Positions 54,197-62,260 are shown, counted from the stretch's first letter. The stretch: 64,000 nucleotides of DNA from JAPPLB01 sp965208945 (GCA_965208945.1 OZ242366.1:2356001-2420000); one strand, 5' to 3'. Program-made: numbers and translations. Notes: generated by a model from the sequence alone, not told the origin.

Positions 54197-54208
54197 GTGA
54201 AGTGCTCT

Positions 54209-54391
54209 TAACCTGCATTTCTCACCACGCGGCGAGGCAAAGTGCGTGAGAGGGCCGTCAGGACAAGGCGCGAGCCGCTTGGCGCGCGCAGGCGTACTTG
54301 AACAGTACGTTGAGCACGGCAAGCAAGCGCAACGAAGTCCTGGCGGTCGTATCGTGTGCTTCGACCGTCGGGTGGTGAGAAATGCAGGTTA
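54209..54391 (-). repeat. Inverted-repeat element copy E7
   Basis: Complete short-variant copy between the DUF1501 start and the DUF1800 stop. The last triplet (TTA) is the TAA stop of the DUF1800 gene; the conserved CCTGCATTTCTCACC begins right after it. Confidence 0.88.
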
Positions 54392-55924
54392 GCGCAGTTG
54401 GTAGGCGGGGTGCGCCAGAATCAGGTAGAGGACTCCCCGAGCCTTCTTGTCGATCAAGACGGCGTCGTTGAAATCCCACTCTGCCGTCCCGCCGGAATCA
54501 TCCGTGGTCATGTACTGCCTCAGAACATGGCGCGTATGCATCGAGACATCGTCCTTGACAATGGCGTCGAGCAGATGACCGACGACATCGGAAGGGGACA
54601 GTTGGTAGGTTTGTACCCATCCCACGAAGTAAAGCGCTCCACGTCCGAGATGCGAGGTAAGGATGTTGAAGGCGTTGTAGCGAGCCAATAGGGTCGAGGT
54701 GTTGATCCAGCCGACACCGCTGGTCCACCCACTGACGTCGGGCGGAGCAAACAGCTCTTGACCCGTACTTGCTATGAAGCGAGGCAGGAACACCGTATCG
54801 GACTTTCCCAGTTCCCGAAACAGTCCCACGAACAAGTCCGCCGGGCTCTTGATCAATGAACGATAGGCCCGGTCGGAGTAAAACTCGGGATGCTCGAAGA
54901 TGGCTCTCATCAGCGGACGTATCTCGTAGTCGCTCTGACGGAAGACGTCCGCAAGCTCGGCGATCAGCTCCTCCGTTGGATCCGGATGAACGAAGAATGC
55001 AAAGAGTTTTCGGGAAATGAATTCTGCGGTCGCATCCTGCTCGAAGATGATGTCGATGATGTCATCCCCGTCAAACGCTCCGCTCCTGTTCAGGAAGGTC
55101 TTCGCTCCAAAATCGTGTCGCCCCGGAAAGAAGTGGAATACTCCTCTCCGGTTCAGCCCACAGCCCGTGAAGGCGCGAGCGGCTTCCACCACATCCTGGT
55201 CCGTGTAGTTGCCTTCCCCCAGGGTAAAGAGCTCCAGCAGCTCTCGGCTCCAGTTTTCGTTGGGGTGGTCCTTCACGTTGCTGCGGTTGTCCAGCCAGAC
55301 CAACATCGCAGGGTCCCTCGCTATCCGGGTCACCATCTCTTTGAAGTTGCCCAGGGCGTATTCCCGCAGCAGCTCGTTTTGAGCCATCATGTAGGGCTTC
55401 CCGCCGATTCCCACCTGTCGGACCGTGCTCACGGAAGTGGCGAAATGGTCGTGCCAGAAGTAGGTCATCTTCTCGAGCAGTTGCCTCCGGGAGTTCACCA
55501 TCCGATATAGCCACCAGTGCTGCATTCCGCTGGTGTTGGGCCGAATTCGGCCATTGGCATTCAATCGGGTGAACGGATAGTTCTGCTCTTCGAGACCTTC
55601 CTCCATCTCGGTGTCGTCGACGGCTTCATGGTTGAGGAGTTCATCCAGCGTCGCCTCGAATCCGATGTTCGCCAATCGTTCCAACTCCTCGGGCGAGGCG
55701 CTGAAACCGGCACGGCGCATCAGGTGGCCCGCGGTCCTCGAATCCCAGGGAACGCAGGGCGGGCACGAAGGGAGATCCGGCGGGGTCTCGGCAGTCATCT
55801 CTTCACTTGCAAGAGGATCTTCCGAGGCGCCCTGCCCCCAAAGCATTCCCTGAACCATCAGGGATAGAGCGATTGCGATGATGCCCCTTCTGATGACTCT
55901 TCTCCGCGCTTTCAGAATCACCAT
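54389..55924 (-). CDS. DUF1800 family protein
   Basis: 511 residues from the ATG at 55924; ATGs at 55975 and 55996 (GTG or TTG) are alternatives since no ribosome site stands out. Signal anchor RRGIIAIALSLMVQGMLWG. DUF1800 features: HLMRRAGFSASPEELERLAN, MTYFWHDHFATS, NWSRELLELFTLGEGNYT, DVVEAARAFTGCGL, and FVHPDPTEELIAELADVFR. Partner of DUF1501, separated only by element E7. Function unknown. Confidence 0.86.
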   Translation of the reverse strand: MVILKARRRVIRRGIIAIALSLMVQGMLWGQGASEDPLASEEMTAETPPDLPSCPPCVPWDSRTAGHLMRRAGFSASPEELERLANIGFEATLDELLNHEAVDDTEMEEGLEEQNYPFTRLNANGRIRPNTSGMQHWWLYRMVNSRRQLLEKMTYFWHDHFATSVSTVRQVGIGGKPYMMAQNELLREYALGNFKEMVTRIARDPAMLVWLDNRSNVKDHPNENWSRELLELFTLGEGNYTDQDVVEAARAFTGCGLNRRGVFHFFPGRHDFGAKTFLNRSGAFDGDDIIDIIFEQDATAEFISRKLFAFFVHPDPTEELIAELADVFRQSDYEIRPLMRAIFEHPEFYSDRAYRSLIKSPADLFVGLFRELGKSDTVFLPRFIASTGQELFAPPDVSGWTSGVGWINTSTLLARYNAFNILTSHLGRGALYFVGWVQTYQLSPSDVVGHLLDAIVKDDVSMHTRHVLRQYMTTDDSGGTAEWDFNDAVLIDKKARGVLYLILAHPAYQLR

Positions 55925-56196
55925 TTCTCGAAAGGGCCTTATGAAGGCTTGCACTTTGCACCGGGCGGCTAGCATGGTCCGCGCTTGCTGAAGCACGCAT
56001 GATTATAGAGTGGTTTCAGCCAATGAGCCCTCGGTCTTTGTAAGGCGGATCCCATCGAACCCCTTGCGTGGCAAGCTCGATCAACGGCCCGGCTTCTCGA
56101 TCCGGCAACACGCTCTCGCGAAGTGTTTCCGCCGGGAAACAGGGGCCTCCCGGAGAGGGCGGGCCTGAACACCCCCTGTGCTATTCTCGGGGAAAA
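55925..56196. other. Intergenic region between divergent genes
   Basis: 272 bp between the DUF1800 start and the gene at 56197. It presumably carries both promoters; no clear boxes or repeats found. Confidence 0.4.
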
Positions 56197-56682
56197 ATGC
56201 AGCTTGTGGACGTTTTCGGGGGCCTCGGCCGGTCCCGCTTCGACGAATTGCTGAAAAATATCTCGATCGGCAGTTTGCGAACGTATCAGGTCTACGAGTC
56301 CTTCAAGATCCATGCCCGCCTCTCGAAAGTCAATCGGGAACGCCTGCGTAAGGCTGCTCCGAAACTGTGGGAGCGGCTTCAGCATGGCGACGAGGTTCTG
56401 GCGCGCGAACTGGCCCATGCGATCCTCATCTGCCATCTGCCGATGGTCGTCCAAGTCCTTGACTTCCTTGAGATCGCCCACGATGGTAACGGCTTTTTCG
56501 ACAAGGATCGAGCTGTGAAGCAGCAGCTTCAATCCGGCTGGCGGAAGCGTGTCCTCGACGAGTTTCGGGACAAGTACCCCGTGCCCCTTCTGTTGCTCTA
56601 CATCAACCACCTGGACCGCGAGGTAGGCGCTCCGGCCGAACCGTTCCTCGGCGCGGAGGCCGGGGTCACCGCCAATGGCTAG
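56197..56682 (+). CDS. Conserved-looking helical protein of unknown function
   Basis: 161 residues from the ATG at 56197 (CGGGGAAAA upstream): MQLVDVFGGLGRSRFDELLK, then RTYQVYESFKIHARLSKVNR, LRKAAPKLWERLQHGDEVLA and VPLLLLYINHLDREVGAPAE. Mostly alpha-helical, no signal peptide, no Cys. Not recognised. Its TAG is the first triplet of element E8; the next gene (pfk) starts inside the other end of that element. Confidence 0.75.
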   Translation: MQLVDVFGGLGRSRFDELLKNISIGSLRTYQVYESFKIHARLSKVNRERLRKAAPKLWERLQHGDEVLARELAHAILICHLPMVVQVLDFLEIAHDGNGFFDKDRAVKQQLQSGWRKRVLDEFRDKYPVPLLLLYINHLDREVGAPAEPFLGAEAGVTANG

Positions 56683-56862
56683 CCTGCATGTCTCACCACG
56701 TGGCGAGGCGAAGTGCGCGAGAGGGCTGTCAGGACGAGGCGCGAGCCGCTTGGCGCGCGCAGGCGTACTTGAACCGTACGTTGAGCACGGCAAGCAAGCG
56801 CAACGAAGTTATGGCGGTCGTATCGTGTGCTTCGACCGTCGGGTGGTGAGACATGCAGGCTA
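56680..56862 (-). repeat. Inverted-repeat element copy E8
   Basis: Complete short-variant copy (TAGCCTGCATGTCTCACC to GTGGTGAGACATGCAGGCTA). Its left TAG stops the 56197 gene and its right end holds the ATG of the phosphofructokinase gene, 10 nt from the outer end. Confidence 0.9.
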
Positions 56863-58031
56863 GAAAGCGCATCGGGGTCCTCACCGGCGGCGGCGACGTC
56901 CCCGGGCTCAATGCCGTCATCAAGTCGGTGGTCTACGGCGCTACCGGGACCGGCGACTACGAGGTCGTCGGCATCCGCCGCGGCTGGATGGGCCTTACCC
57001 ACGCCAACCTCGAGGACGGTTTCGATCCGGAGTTCGTGCTGCCGTTGGACCGCGAGAACACCAGGAGAATCGACCGCACCGGCGGCACCTTCCTGCACAC
57101 CTCCCGCACCAACCCGTCTCGCGTCCGTGTCGATCAGTTGCCGTCCCATGTACAGAGCCGGCTCGGCTCGCTCAAAGAGATCGAACCGGGAGTTGTCGAC
57201 CTCACCCCCATCGTGCTCGAGAATCTGCAGCGGCTCGGCATCGACAATCTGCTTACCATCGGCGGCGACGACACCCTCAGTTATTCGTACGTGCTGCACC
57301 ACGCCGGCTTCCCGGTGCTGGCCGTGCCCAAGACCATGGACAACGACGTGCGCGGAACGGAGTACTGCATCGGTTTCTCCACCGCTCTCACTCGGGCGGT
57401 TGACGCCGTCCGGCGCCAGCGCACGACCGTCGGCTCTCACGAGCGCATCGGCATCTTTCGGATCTTCGGCCGCGATGCCGGCTTCACGGCCCTCTACACG
57501 GCGTACGTCACGTCGATTCGCTGCTGCATTCCGGAATGCCCGTTCGAGGTCGATGACCTCATCAACGTCCTGGTGACCGACAAGAAGAACAATCCCAGCC
57601 GCTATTCGTTGATCGTCCTGTCGGAAGGAGCCACCTGGGTCGGCCGCCATGTCGAGGAGTACGGCGAGGCCGACGCCTACGGCCACCGCAAGAAGATCAA
57701 TGTCGCGGAAGACTTTAGCGATGAAGTCAAGCGGCGTGCCGGTCAGGAGACGATCGTCAGCGATCTGGCCTACGACCTGCGAAGCGGCAGTCCCGACTTT
57801 CTCGACAAGATGATCGCCTATACGTTCGCCACGATGGCCGTCGAGTGCATCGCCGAAGGCCGCGGCGGGCGCATGATGGCCATCCGCAACGGCCGCTATA
57901 CCGACGTTGACATCCCCGATCCTTCGTTGGGACCCCGCCGCGTCGACGTCGCCACGATGTACAACCGCGAGCGCTTCCGGCCCAACTACCACGGGAAACA
58001 GGACCTCCCTGTCTTCCTGACCCGCGCCTAG
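56853..58031 (+). CDS. 6-phosphofructokinase, pyrophosphate-dependent type
   Basis: 392 residues: MQARKRIGVLTGGGDVPGLN, then TIGGDDTLSYS and VPKTMDNDVRGTEYCIGFST. Asp in GGDD and Lys in PKTMDND are the residues that mark PPi users (ATP enzymes have GGDGS and PGTIDND). Converts fructose 6-phosphate to the 1,6-bisphosphate. The ATG lies in the end of element E8; an in-frame TGA is two codons upstream and the next in-frame start would lose the GGGDVPG loop, so this ATG must be used. Its TAG opens element E9. Confidence 0.87.
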   Translation: MQARKRIGVLTGGGDVPGLNAVIKSVVYGATGTGDYEVVGIRRGWMGLTHANLEDGFDPEFVLPLDRENTRRIDRTGGTFLHTSRTNPSRVRVDQLPSHVQSRLGSLKEIEPGVVDLTPIVLENLQRLGIDNLLTIGGDDTLSYSYVLHHAGFPVLAVPKTMDNDVRGTEYCIGFSTALTRAVDAVRRQRTTVGSHERIGIFRIFGRDAGFTALYTAYVTSIRCCIPECPFEVDDLINVLVTDKKNNPSRYSLIVLSEGATWVGRHVEEYGEADAYGHRKKINVAEDFSDEVKRRAGQETIVSDLAYDLRSGSPDFLDKMIAYTFATMAVECIAEGRGGRMMAIRNGRYTDVDIPDPSLGPRRVDVATMYNRERFRPNYHGKQDLPVFLTRA

Positions 58032-58233
58032 CCCGCCTTTCTCACCACGTGGCGAGACGAAGTGCGTGAGAGGGCCGTCAGGACGAGGCGCGAGCCGGGC
58101 GGAGGAAAAAGGCGCGCGCAGGCGTACTTGAACAGTACGTTGAGCACGGCAAGCCAGCGTTGCGAAAGGAAAAGCGAAGTCATGGCGGTCGTATCGTGTG
58201 CTTCGACCGTCGGGTGGTGAGAAATGCAGGCTA
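58029..58233 (-). repeat. Inverted-repeat element copy E9 (long variant)
   Basis: Complete copy from TAGCCCGCCTTTCTCACC to GTGGTGAGAAATGCAGGCTA with both extra blocks: GGGCGGAGGAAAAAGGC and the CGTTGCGAAAGGAAAAGCG block also seen in E2. The left TAG is the stop of the phosphofructokinase gene. Confidence 0.87.
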
Positions 58234-58300
58234 GTCCAAGGCGCGCCTTTGCGGACCGTATTGACCTGACCGGCGTTGCTTTCCTGCTACATTGTGACGA

Positions 58301-58843
58301 TTGCCCGAAGCAGCGCGATCCCTGATTCTCGATGTCGGTTGCGGGCGGAACAAGCGCCCCGGAGCCATCGGGATCGACCGCAATCGAGACACCGCCGCCG
58401 ACGTCATCGCCGACATCGACTCCGGCAAGCTGCCTTTCCGTGACGGCGTTTTCTCGGAAGTCTGGCTGGTGCACGTCATCGAGCACGTGGCGGACGTCAT
58501 CGCCATGGTCGAGGAAGTCCATCGCATTGCCCAAGCGGGTGCCCGCATCGTCGTCGAGACACCCCACTACACCGACTTCAGCTCTTTCTGCGACCCGACG
58601 CACCGTTGGCACCTGAACTCCTTCTCCTTCCGCTACTTCACCGAGGAGGGGTCGTTCAGTTATTACAGCCGCTTGCGAATGCGCCAGCAGCGCGTCTACG
58701 TAAAGCTGCTGCGGCTGTGGAAGCTGCTCGGGTTCGAGTTCGCCGTCAACCGCTCTCGCGCCTTCCGTAGTTTCTGGGAGTATTACCTCTGCTTCGTGAT
58801 CCGAGGCAAAGCGATCGTCTTCGAGTTCGAAGTCCTGAAGTAG
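58301..58843 (+). CDS. Class I SAM-dependent methyltransferase
   Basis: 180 residues from a TTG. SAM motif LILDVGCGRNKRPGAIGID; acidic loop IDSGKLPFRDGVFSEVWLVH; VHVIEHVADVIAMVEEVHRI then VVETPHYTDFSSFCDPTHRW and HLNSFSFRYF. This fits the Methyltransf_11-like group often found in glycan biosynthesis. Substrate unknown. Starts about 70 nt after element E9. Confidence 0.82.
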   Translation: MPEAARSLILDVGCGRNKRPGAIGIDRNRDTAADVIADIDSGKLPFRDGVFSEVWLVHVIEHVADVIAMVEEVHRIAQAGARIVVETPHYTDFSSFCDPTHRWHLNSFSFRYFTEEGSFSYYSRLRMRQQRVYVKLLRLWKLLGFEFAVNRSRAFRSFWEYYLCFVIRGKAIVFEFEVLK

Positions 58844-58988
58844 GGCGGCGGAGAAGCGCCTGTCCATCCCTGTTTCAAGAACCCTGATTCCGAGGTTCCT
58901 GCGTAGGGCTTCTGACCGCTGCGAAGGGCGCCGGGACGGCCTTTCCTGGGTTGCGCGGCCCGGGCGCAAAGCGTATGATTGGCTCGCT

Positions 58989-60383
58989 ATGCATAGCTCC
59001 CGCAGAAACTTTCTCACCAGCGCCGGCGCGGCGGCGGCAACCGCGTTGCCCATCGCCGGAACTCTTGCATCGACGCCTCGAGCGGCAGCCGCGCCCGCGG
59101 TCGTGGGCGCTTCGAGCTCGGACGTCAAAAAGGTAGAGCGTATCTGGGTCGACCTGCCCTTCCGTCCCGTCCCGGCGAGGCATATGCACCGGGAGCGGCC
59201 CGGCTGGAGCCTGTTCGAAGTGACCCGGGTCGAGTTGGCCAACGGCGTGGTCGGTTTCGGCGAGTCGATGGTGCAATACGGCGGCCGGCCGCTGAGGGAT
59301 GAGATCATCGGCCGCGTGACCGGCCGGCCTGCGTCCGAATCGATGTGGGACGACTCGGTTGGGCACGGCCTTCAGATGGCGCTGTTCGACGCCGTCGGCA
59401 AGACGAACGGCGTCCCGATCCATCGCTTGCTGGGTCGTCAGGCGCGCAAACGGGCCTTCATGAGTTGGTGGGCCTGCGACATGTCGGGTGAGGACTGGGT
59501 GATCGAATGCAGGGATGCGGTCGCACGCGGCTACACGGCGTTCAAGGGCAAGGCCCGCTCCTGGTTCGACCTGCACGAGCAGTGCCGAGTGCTGACGCCG
59601 ACGCTGCCCGGTCATTTCCAGATCGATTTCGACTTCAACTCGCTGCTGCTCGATTCGGGGCATGCGAGTCGGTATCTGACCTCACTGGAGAAGTATCACC
59701 ATATCGCCATCTATGAAACGCCGATCCCGCAGGGGGATGTGGAGGGCAATCGGCTGTTGCGGCGGAAGACCAGCATCCCGATCGCGATGCACTTCGGCAA
59801 CCCCCCGATCATGACGGCGCTGCGCGAAGAGGTTTGCGACGGATTCGTGATCGGCGGCGGCGCGAGCCGTGTCATGAATAACGGTACGATCGCCGCCGCG
59901 GCCAACAAGCCGTTTTGGCTGCAACTGGTGGGAACCGAAATTACAGCGACCTGGGCGATGCATTTGTCCGCTGTGCTTACCCACGCCACTTGGCCTGCGA
60001 TCAGTTGCAGCAACTTGTACGAAGTTGGGCTTGTCAAACCGCGCGTCGAGCTTTCGAACGGTACGGCGAAGATTCCTGAAGGGCCGGGCATGGGCGTCGA
60101 CCTCGACGAAGACGCTGTCGAGCGCTATCGGATCGAACCGCTCAAGCAGCCCCGCCAGCCGCCGACGGATATTCTGCTGGCGATTCGCTTCCCCACGGGA
60201 GCCACGGTCTACTACGTCAGCGCGCGGCGCTACCGCGCCGATTTCCTCTCCGGCAAGCTGCCGGTGTTCGCGAAGGGCGTCTATATGGAGCAGGTCGACA
60301 ACAATGGCAGCGCCGAGTGGAAAGACCTGAACGCCCGGGCGCTCCGGGACGGAAGCGTCCACAGCGCGGGACGCCCTTTGTAG
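58989..60383 (+). CDS. Tat-exported enolase-superfamily protein, first paralogue
   Basis: 464 residues. Tat signal SSRRNFLTSAGAAAATALPI. Enolase-type barrel: MALFDAVGKTNGVPIHRLLG capping start, the KxK pair in FKGKARSWFD, first metal acid in FQIDFDFNSLLLDSG, second in AIYETPIPQGDVEGN. The third position, usually Asp or Glu in IPIALDE, reads IPIAMHFGNPP with His. 68% or so by eye similar to the product of 62443. A racemase or lyase of the mandelate racemase group, or a binding protein. Confidence 0.82.
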   Translation: MHSSRRNFLTSAGAAAATALPIAGTLASTPRAAAAPAVVGASSSDVKKVERIWVDLPFRPVPARHMHRERPGWSLFEVTRVELANGVVGFGESMVQYGGRPLRDEIIGRVTGRPASESMWDDSVGHGLQMALFDAVGKTNGVPIHRLLGRQARKRAFMSWWACDMSGEDWVIECRDAVARGYTAFKGKARSWFDLHEQCRVLTPTLPGHFQIDFDFNSLLLDSGHASRYLTSLEKYHHIAIYETPIPQGDVEGNRLLRRKTSIPIAMHFGNPPIMTALREEVCDGFVIGGGASRVMNNGTIAAAANKPFWLQLVGTEITATWAMHLSAVLTHATWPAISCSNLYEVGLVKPRVELSNGTAKIPEGPGMGVDLDEDAVERYRIEPLKQPRQPPTDILLAIRFPTGATVYYVSARRYRADFLSGKLPVFAKGVYMEQVDNNGSAEWKDLNARALRDGSVHSAGRPL

Positions 60384-60718
60384 TGCGGGCGCGCCGAGCG
60401 GACCTGTTGCGAACGAGCAAGGACTCCGTTCGGGGAGTCGTTGCGAGACACGATAAGTTGACGCTGCTCATCTCCCTGCGGTACACCGTCCGGCGCAGCC
60501 GTGCGGGTTCCGGGGGAGCGATCTAGATAGGCCCCTCACTGGAGAAGAATCCCTACGTCTGGATCACCCACCACATGAGCAACAAAGTCGTCTATCTCGT
60601 GATTCGGGCAACCTGCGTACCGCAGTAGTGAAAAGAAACGTCACTGTTTACTTTCCACCTGAGGTCTAAAAGCAACTGCCGGCTCCTCACTCGCCTCTTC
60701 CCCCTGCCTTGCAACATA
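60384..60718. other. Intergenic region, no gene recognised
   Basis: 335 bp between convergent genes. Contains a hairpin GACTCC-GTTCGG-GGAGTC at about 60424-60441. Only very short frames. Confidence 0.45.
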
Positions 60719-60742
60719 CAAGGTGGTGGGAAATGCAGGTCA
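60719..60742. repeat. Inverted-repeat element, single remaining end E10
   Basis: GGTGGTGGGAAATGCAGG is the right end of the element with one change; the rest is missing. The adjoining TCA is the TGA stop of the glycosyltransferase gene, so the conserved end again begins right after a stop codon. Confidence 0.7.
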
Positions 60743-61465
60743 GCGCACGGCATCGGAATACCAGCCCTTCCAGATCGGCTTCCAGCGCCGGAAGAGCGCG
60801 ATGAAGAGAGGGTTGGTCCAGATCAGAATCTTCCACATGGGCCAGATGTCAAAGCGTCGGCAGGAAGGTCGCACGACCGGTTCTCGTATCAACTTGACAG
60901 TGCGATGCCCGTCCTTGGTCAGCTTCTTCAGTTCCCAATAAAAGTCGACATCCTCGCCGATCCACACGCTCTCGTCGTAGCCGCCGACTTCCTCGAAGAC
61001 TGACTTGCGACAGAACTGTGTGGCGCCTTGCACCATCCCTAGGACGAGGCCGAGCAGCCCCCAGGCGCGGAGGTAGATCCTGACCGAGAGACGCCGTGGA
61101 CGATAGTCGGCGCCCACGCCGCCACCCACGCACTGCGGGTTGCTCATTGTCGTGTGGATGGCGTGCAGCACCGTCGGGGGCAGAATCACGTCCGCGTCGA
61201 CAAAGACGAGCACATCCCCGCTGGAGTGGCGCACTCCGGTGTTTCGGGCCCGAGCGATGCTTCGCAACGGCTCGCGCACGACTTTCGCTCCCTTCGCTCG
61301 GGCGACGGTCGCGGTCTCGTCGTTGCTGTCGTTGTCGACGACGATGGTCTCGATGTCGACATCGGATCGGACACGCAGCAGCTCTGCAGCGGCATGGACG
61401 GAGTCCAGGGTCAGGTCTAGATAGGCTTCCTCGTTGTGGGCGGGTACGATAATCGAAAGTCTCAT
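60740..61465 (-). CDS. Family 2 glycosyltransferase
   Basis: 241 residues. LSIIVPAHNEEAYLDLTLDS, VVDNDSNDETATVARAKGA, the DxD-like site VFVDADVILPPTVLHAIH and EEVGGYDESVWIGEDVDFYW. Cytoplasmic GT-A fold; a membrane-near C-terminus (WKILIWTNPLFIALF). Acceptor unknown. Stops at the remaining end of element E10. Confidence 0.88.
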   Translation of the reverse strand: MRLSIIVPAHNEEAYLDLTLDSVHAAAELLRVRSDVDIETIVVDNDSNDETATVARAKGAKVVREPLRSIARARNTGVRHSSGDVLVFVDADVILPPTVLHAIHTTMSNPQCVGGGVGADYRPRRLSVRIYLRAWGLLGLVLGMVQGATQFCRKSVFEEVGGYDESVWIGEDVDFYWELKKLTKDGHRTVKLIREPVVRPSCRRFDIWPMWKILIWTNPLFIALFRRWKPIWKGWYSDAVR

Positions 61466-61709
61466 TTAGATAGATGCCGCCCCTGCGCTCGGATGTGTCG
61501 GCCGATGACTACTCGCCGTCGATCGACAAGACGAGCAGCGCGTTCCCCAGAATGCCGAGGTCTCCGTAGCCTGATACGAGAGAGAGCATCCTGTCGCTCG
61601 GTCCATTAGCCCACCCACCTCGGGCCGGCTGCTTCTGCCGAAGGCAGTGCGAAACAGTGGAGCATCAGCGGGCGCGTTTTCGAGGTCGGCGGCTTGGCCG
61701 ATATCTGGC
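61466..61709. other. Intergenic region, no gene recognised
   Basis: 244 bp between the glycosyltransferase start and the antitoxin stop, both on the minus strand. No repeat, tRNA or conserved frame. Confidence 0.4.
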
Positions 61710-61994
61710 CTACGCCACAAACTGAATCTTTACTCCACAGGCAGCGGCGATCTTGGTAACCGTACCGAGCCGGGGATCTCTGTTCCCCGATAAGCCGCGG
61801 GAGAGGCCCACGCGGTCGACGGCGGCTCGACGTGCGAGTTCGGAAACGCCGCCCTGAGCCGCCGCCACGTTGCGAAAAGCTTTCATCAACACCCGAGGGT
61901 CACCGTCGAACTCCTCGATCACGGCGTTCAGGAACGCGGCAATGTCTTGAGGTGTTTTCAGGTAGTCGCTGGCTCGGTGTTCTTTCACGGGCAT
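61710..61994 (-). CDS. HigA-type antitoxin (addiction module antidote protein)
   Basis: 94 residues from the ATG at 61994 (AGGAGGAG upstream). Antidote features: MPVKEHRASDYLKTPQDIAA, FLNAVIEEFDGDPRVLMKAF and a helix-turn-helix GGVSELARRAAVDRVGLSRG ending TKIAAACGVKIQF. Normally paired with an upstream RelE/HigB-type killer protein, of which only the end remains. Its start overlaps the toxin stop. Confidence 0.87.
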   Translation of the reverse strand: MPVKEHRASDYLKTPQDIAAFLNAVIEEFDGDPRVLMKAFRNVAAAQGGVSELARRAAVDRVGLSRGLSGNRDPRLGTVTKIAAACGVKIQFVA

Positions 61995-62092
61995 TTTTTC
62001 TCCTCCTGTTGATACGCCTTCCAACAGGCCTGGGCCATTTCGATGTCGCGGGCCTGCCGCTTCTTGGTTCCGCCTGCCGGTAGGATCACGAG
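61985..62092 (-). pseudogene. C-terminal fragment of a RelE/HigB-type toxin
   Basis: 35 codons: RLVILPAGGTKKRQARDIEM, then AQACWKAYQQEEKKCP and a stop overlapping the antitoxin start. The stretch LPAGGTKKRQARDIEMA is the usual end of addiction module killer proteins (LLLCGGDKSTQDRDI). The first ~65 residues are gone; the fragment begins exactly at element E11. Confidence 0.82.
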
Positions 62093-62260
62093 CCTGCTTT
62101 TCTCACCACGTGGCGAGGCGAAGTGCGTGAGAGGGCCGTCAGGACGAGGCGCGAGCCGGCCGGAGGAAAAAGGCGCGCGCAACATGGCCTTTAAGGTTTT
62201 TCACGAATCACAGCCTTTTATCGCGTGCTTCGACCGTCAGGTGGTGAGAAATGCAGGCTA
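62090..62260 (-). repeat. Inverted-repeat element copy E11, chimeric centre
   Basis: Both ends are intact (CCTGCTTTTCTCACCACGTG ... GTGGTGAGAAATGCAGGCTA), but the usual CGTACTTGAACAGTACG centre is replaced by AACATGGCCTTTAAGGTTTT then TCACGAATCACAGCCTTTTA. On the other strand that reads AAAAGGCTGTGATTCGTGAA, the composite heptamer module of the 17.2-17.9 kb arrays. Confidence 0.85.

Noticed and set aside
54197..54322. N-terminal extension of the DUF1501 protein into element E7
   Set aside because: The extension is translated repeat sequence; the family start with the Arg-Arg signal is at 54196.
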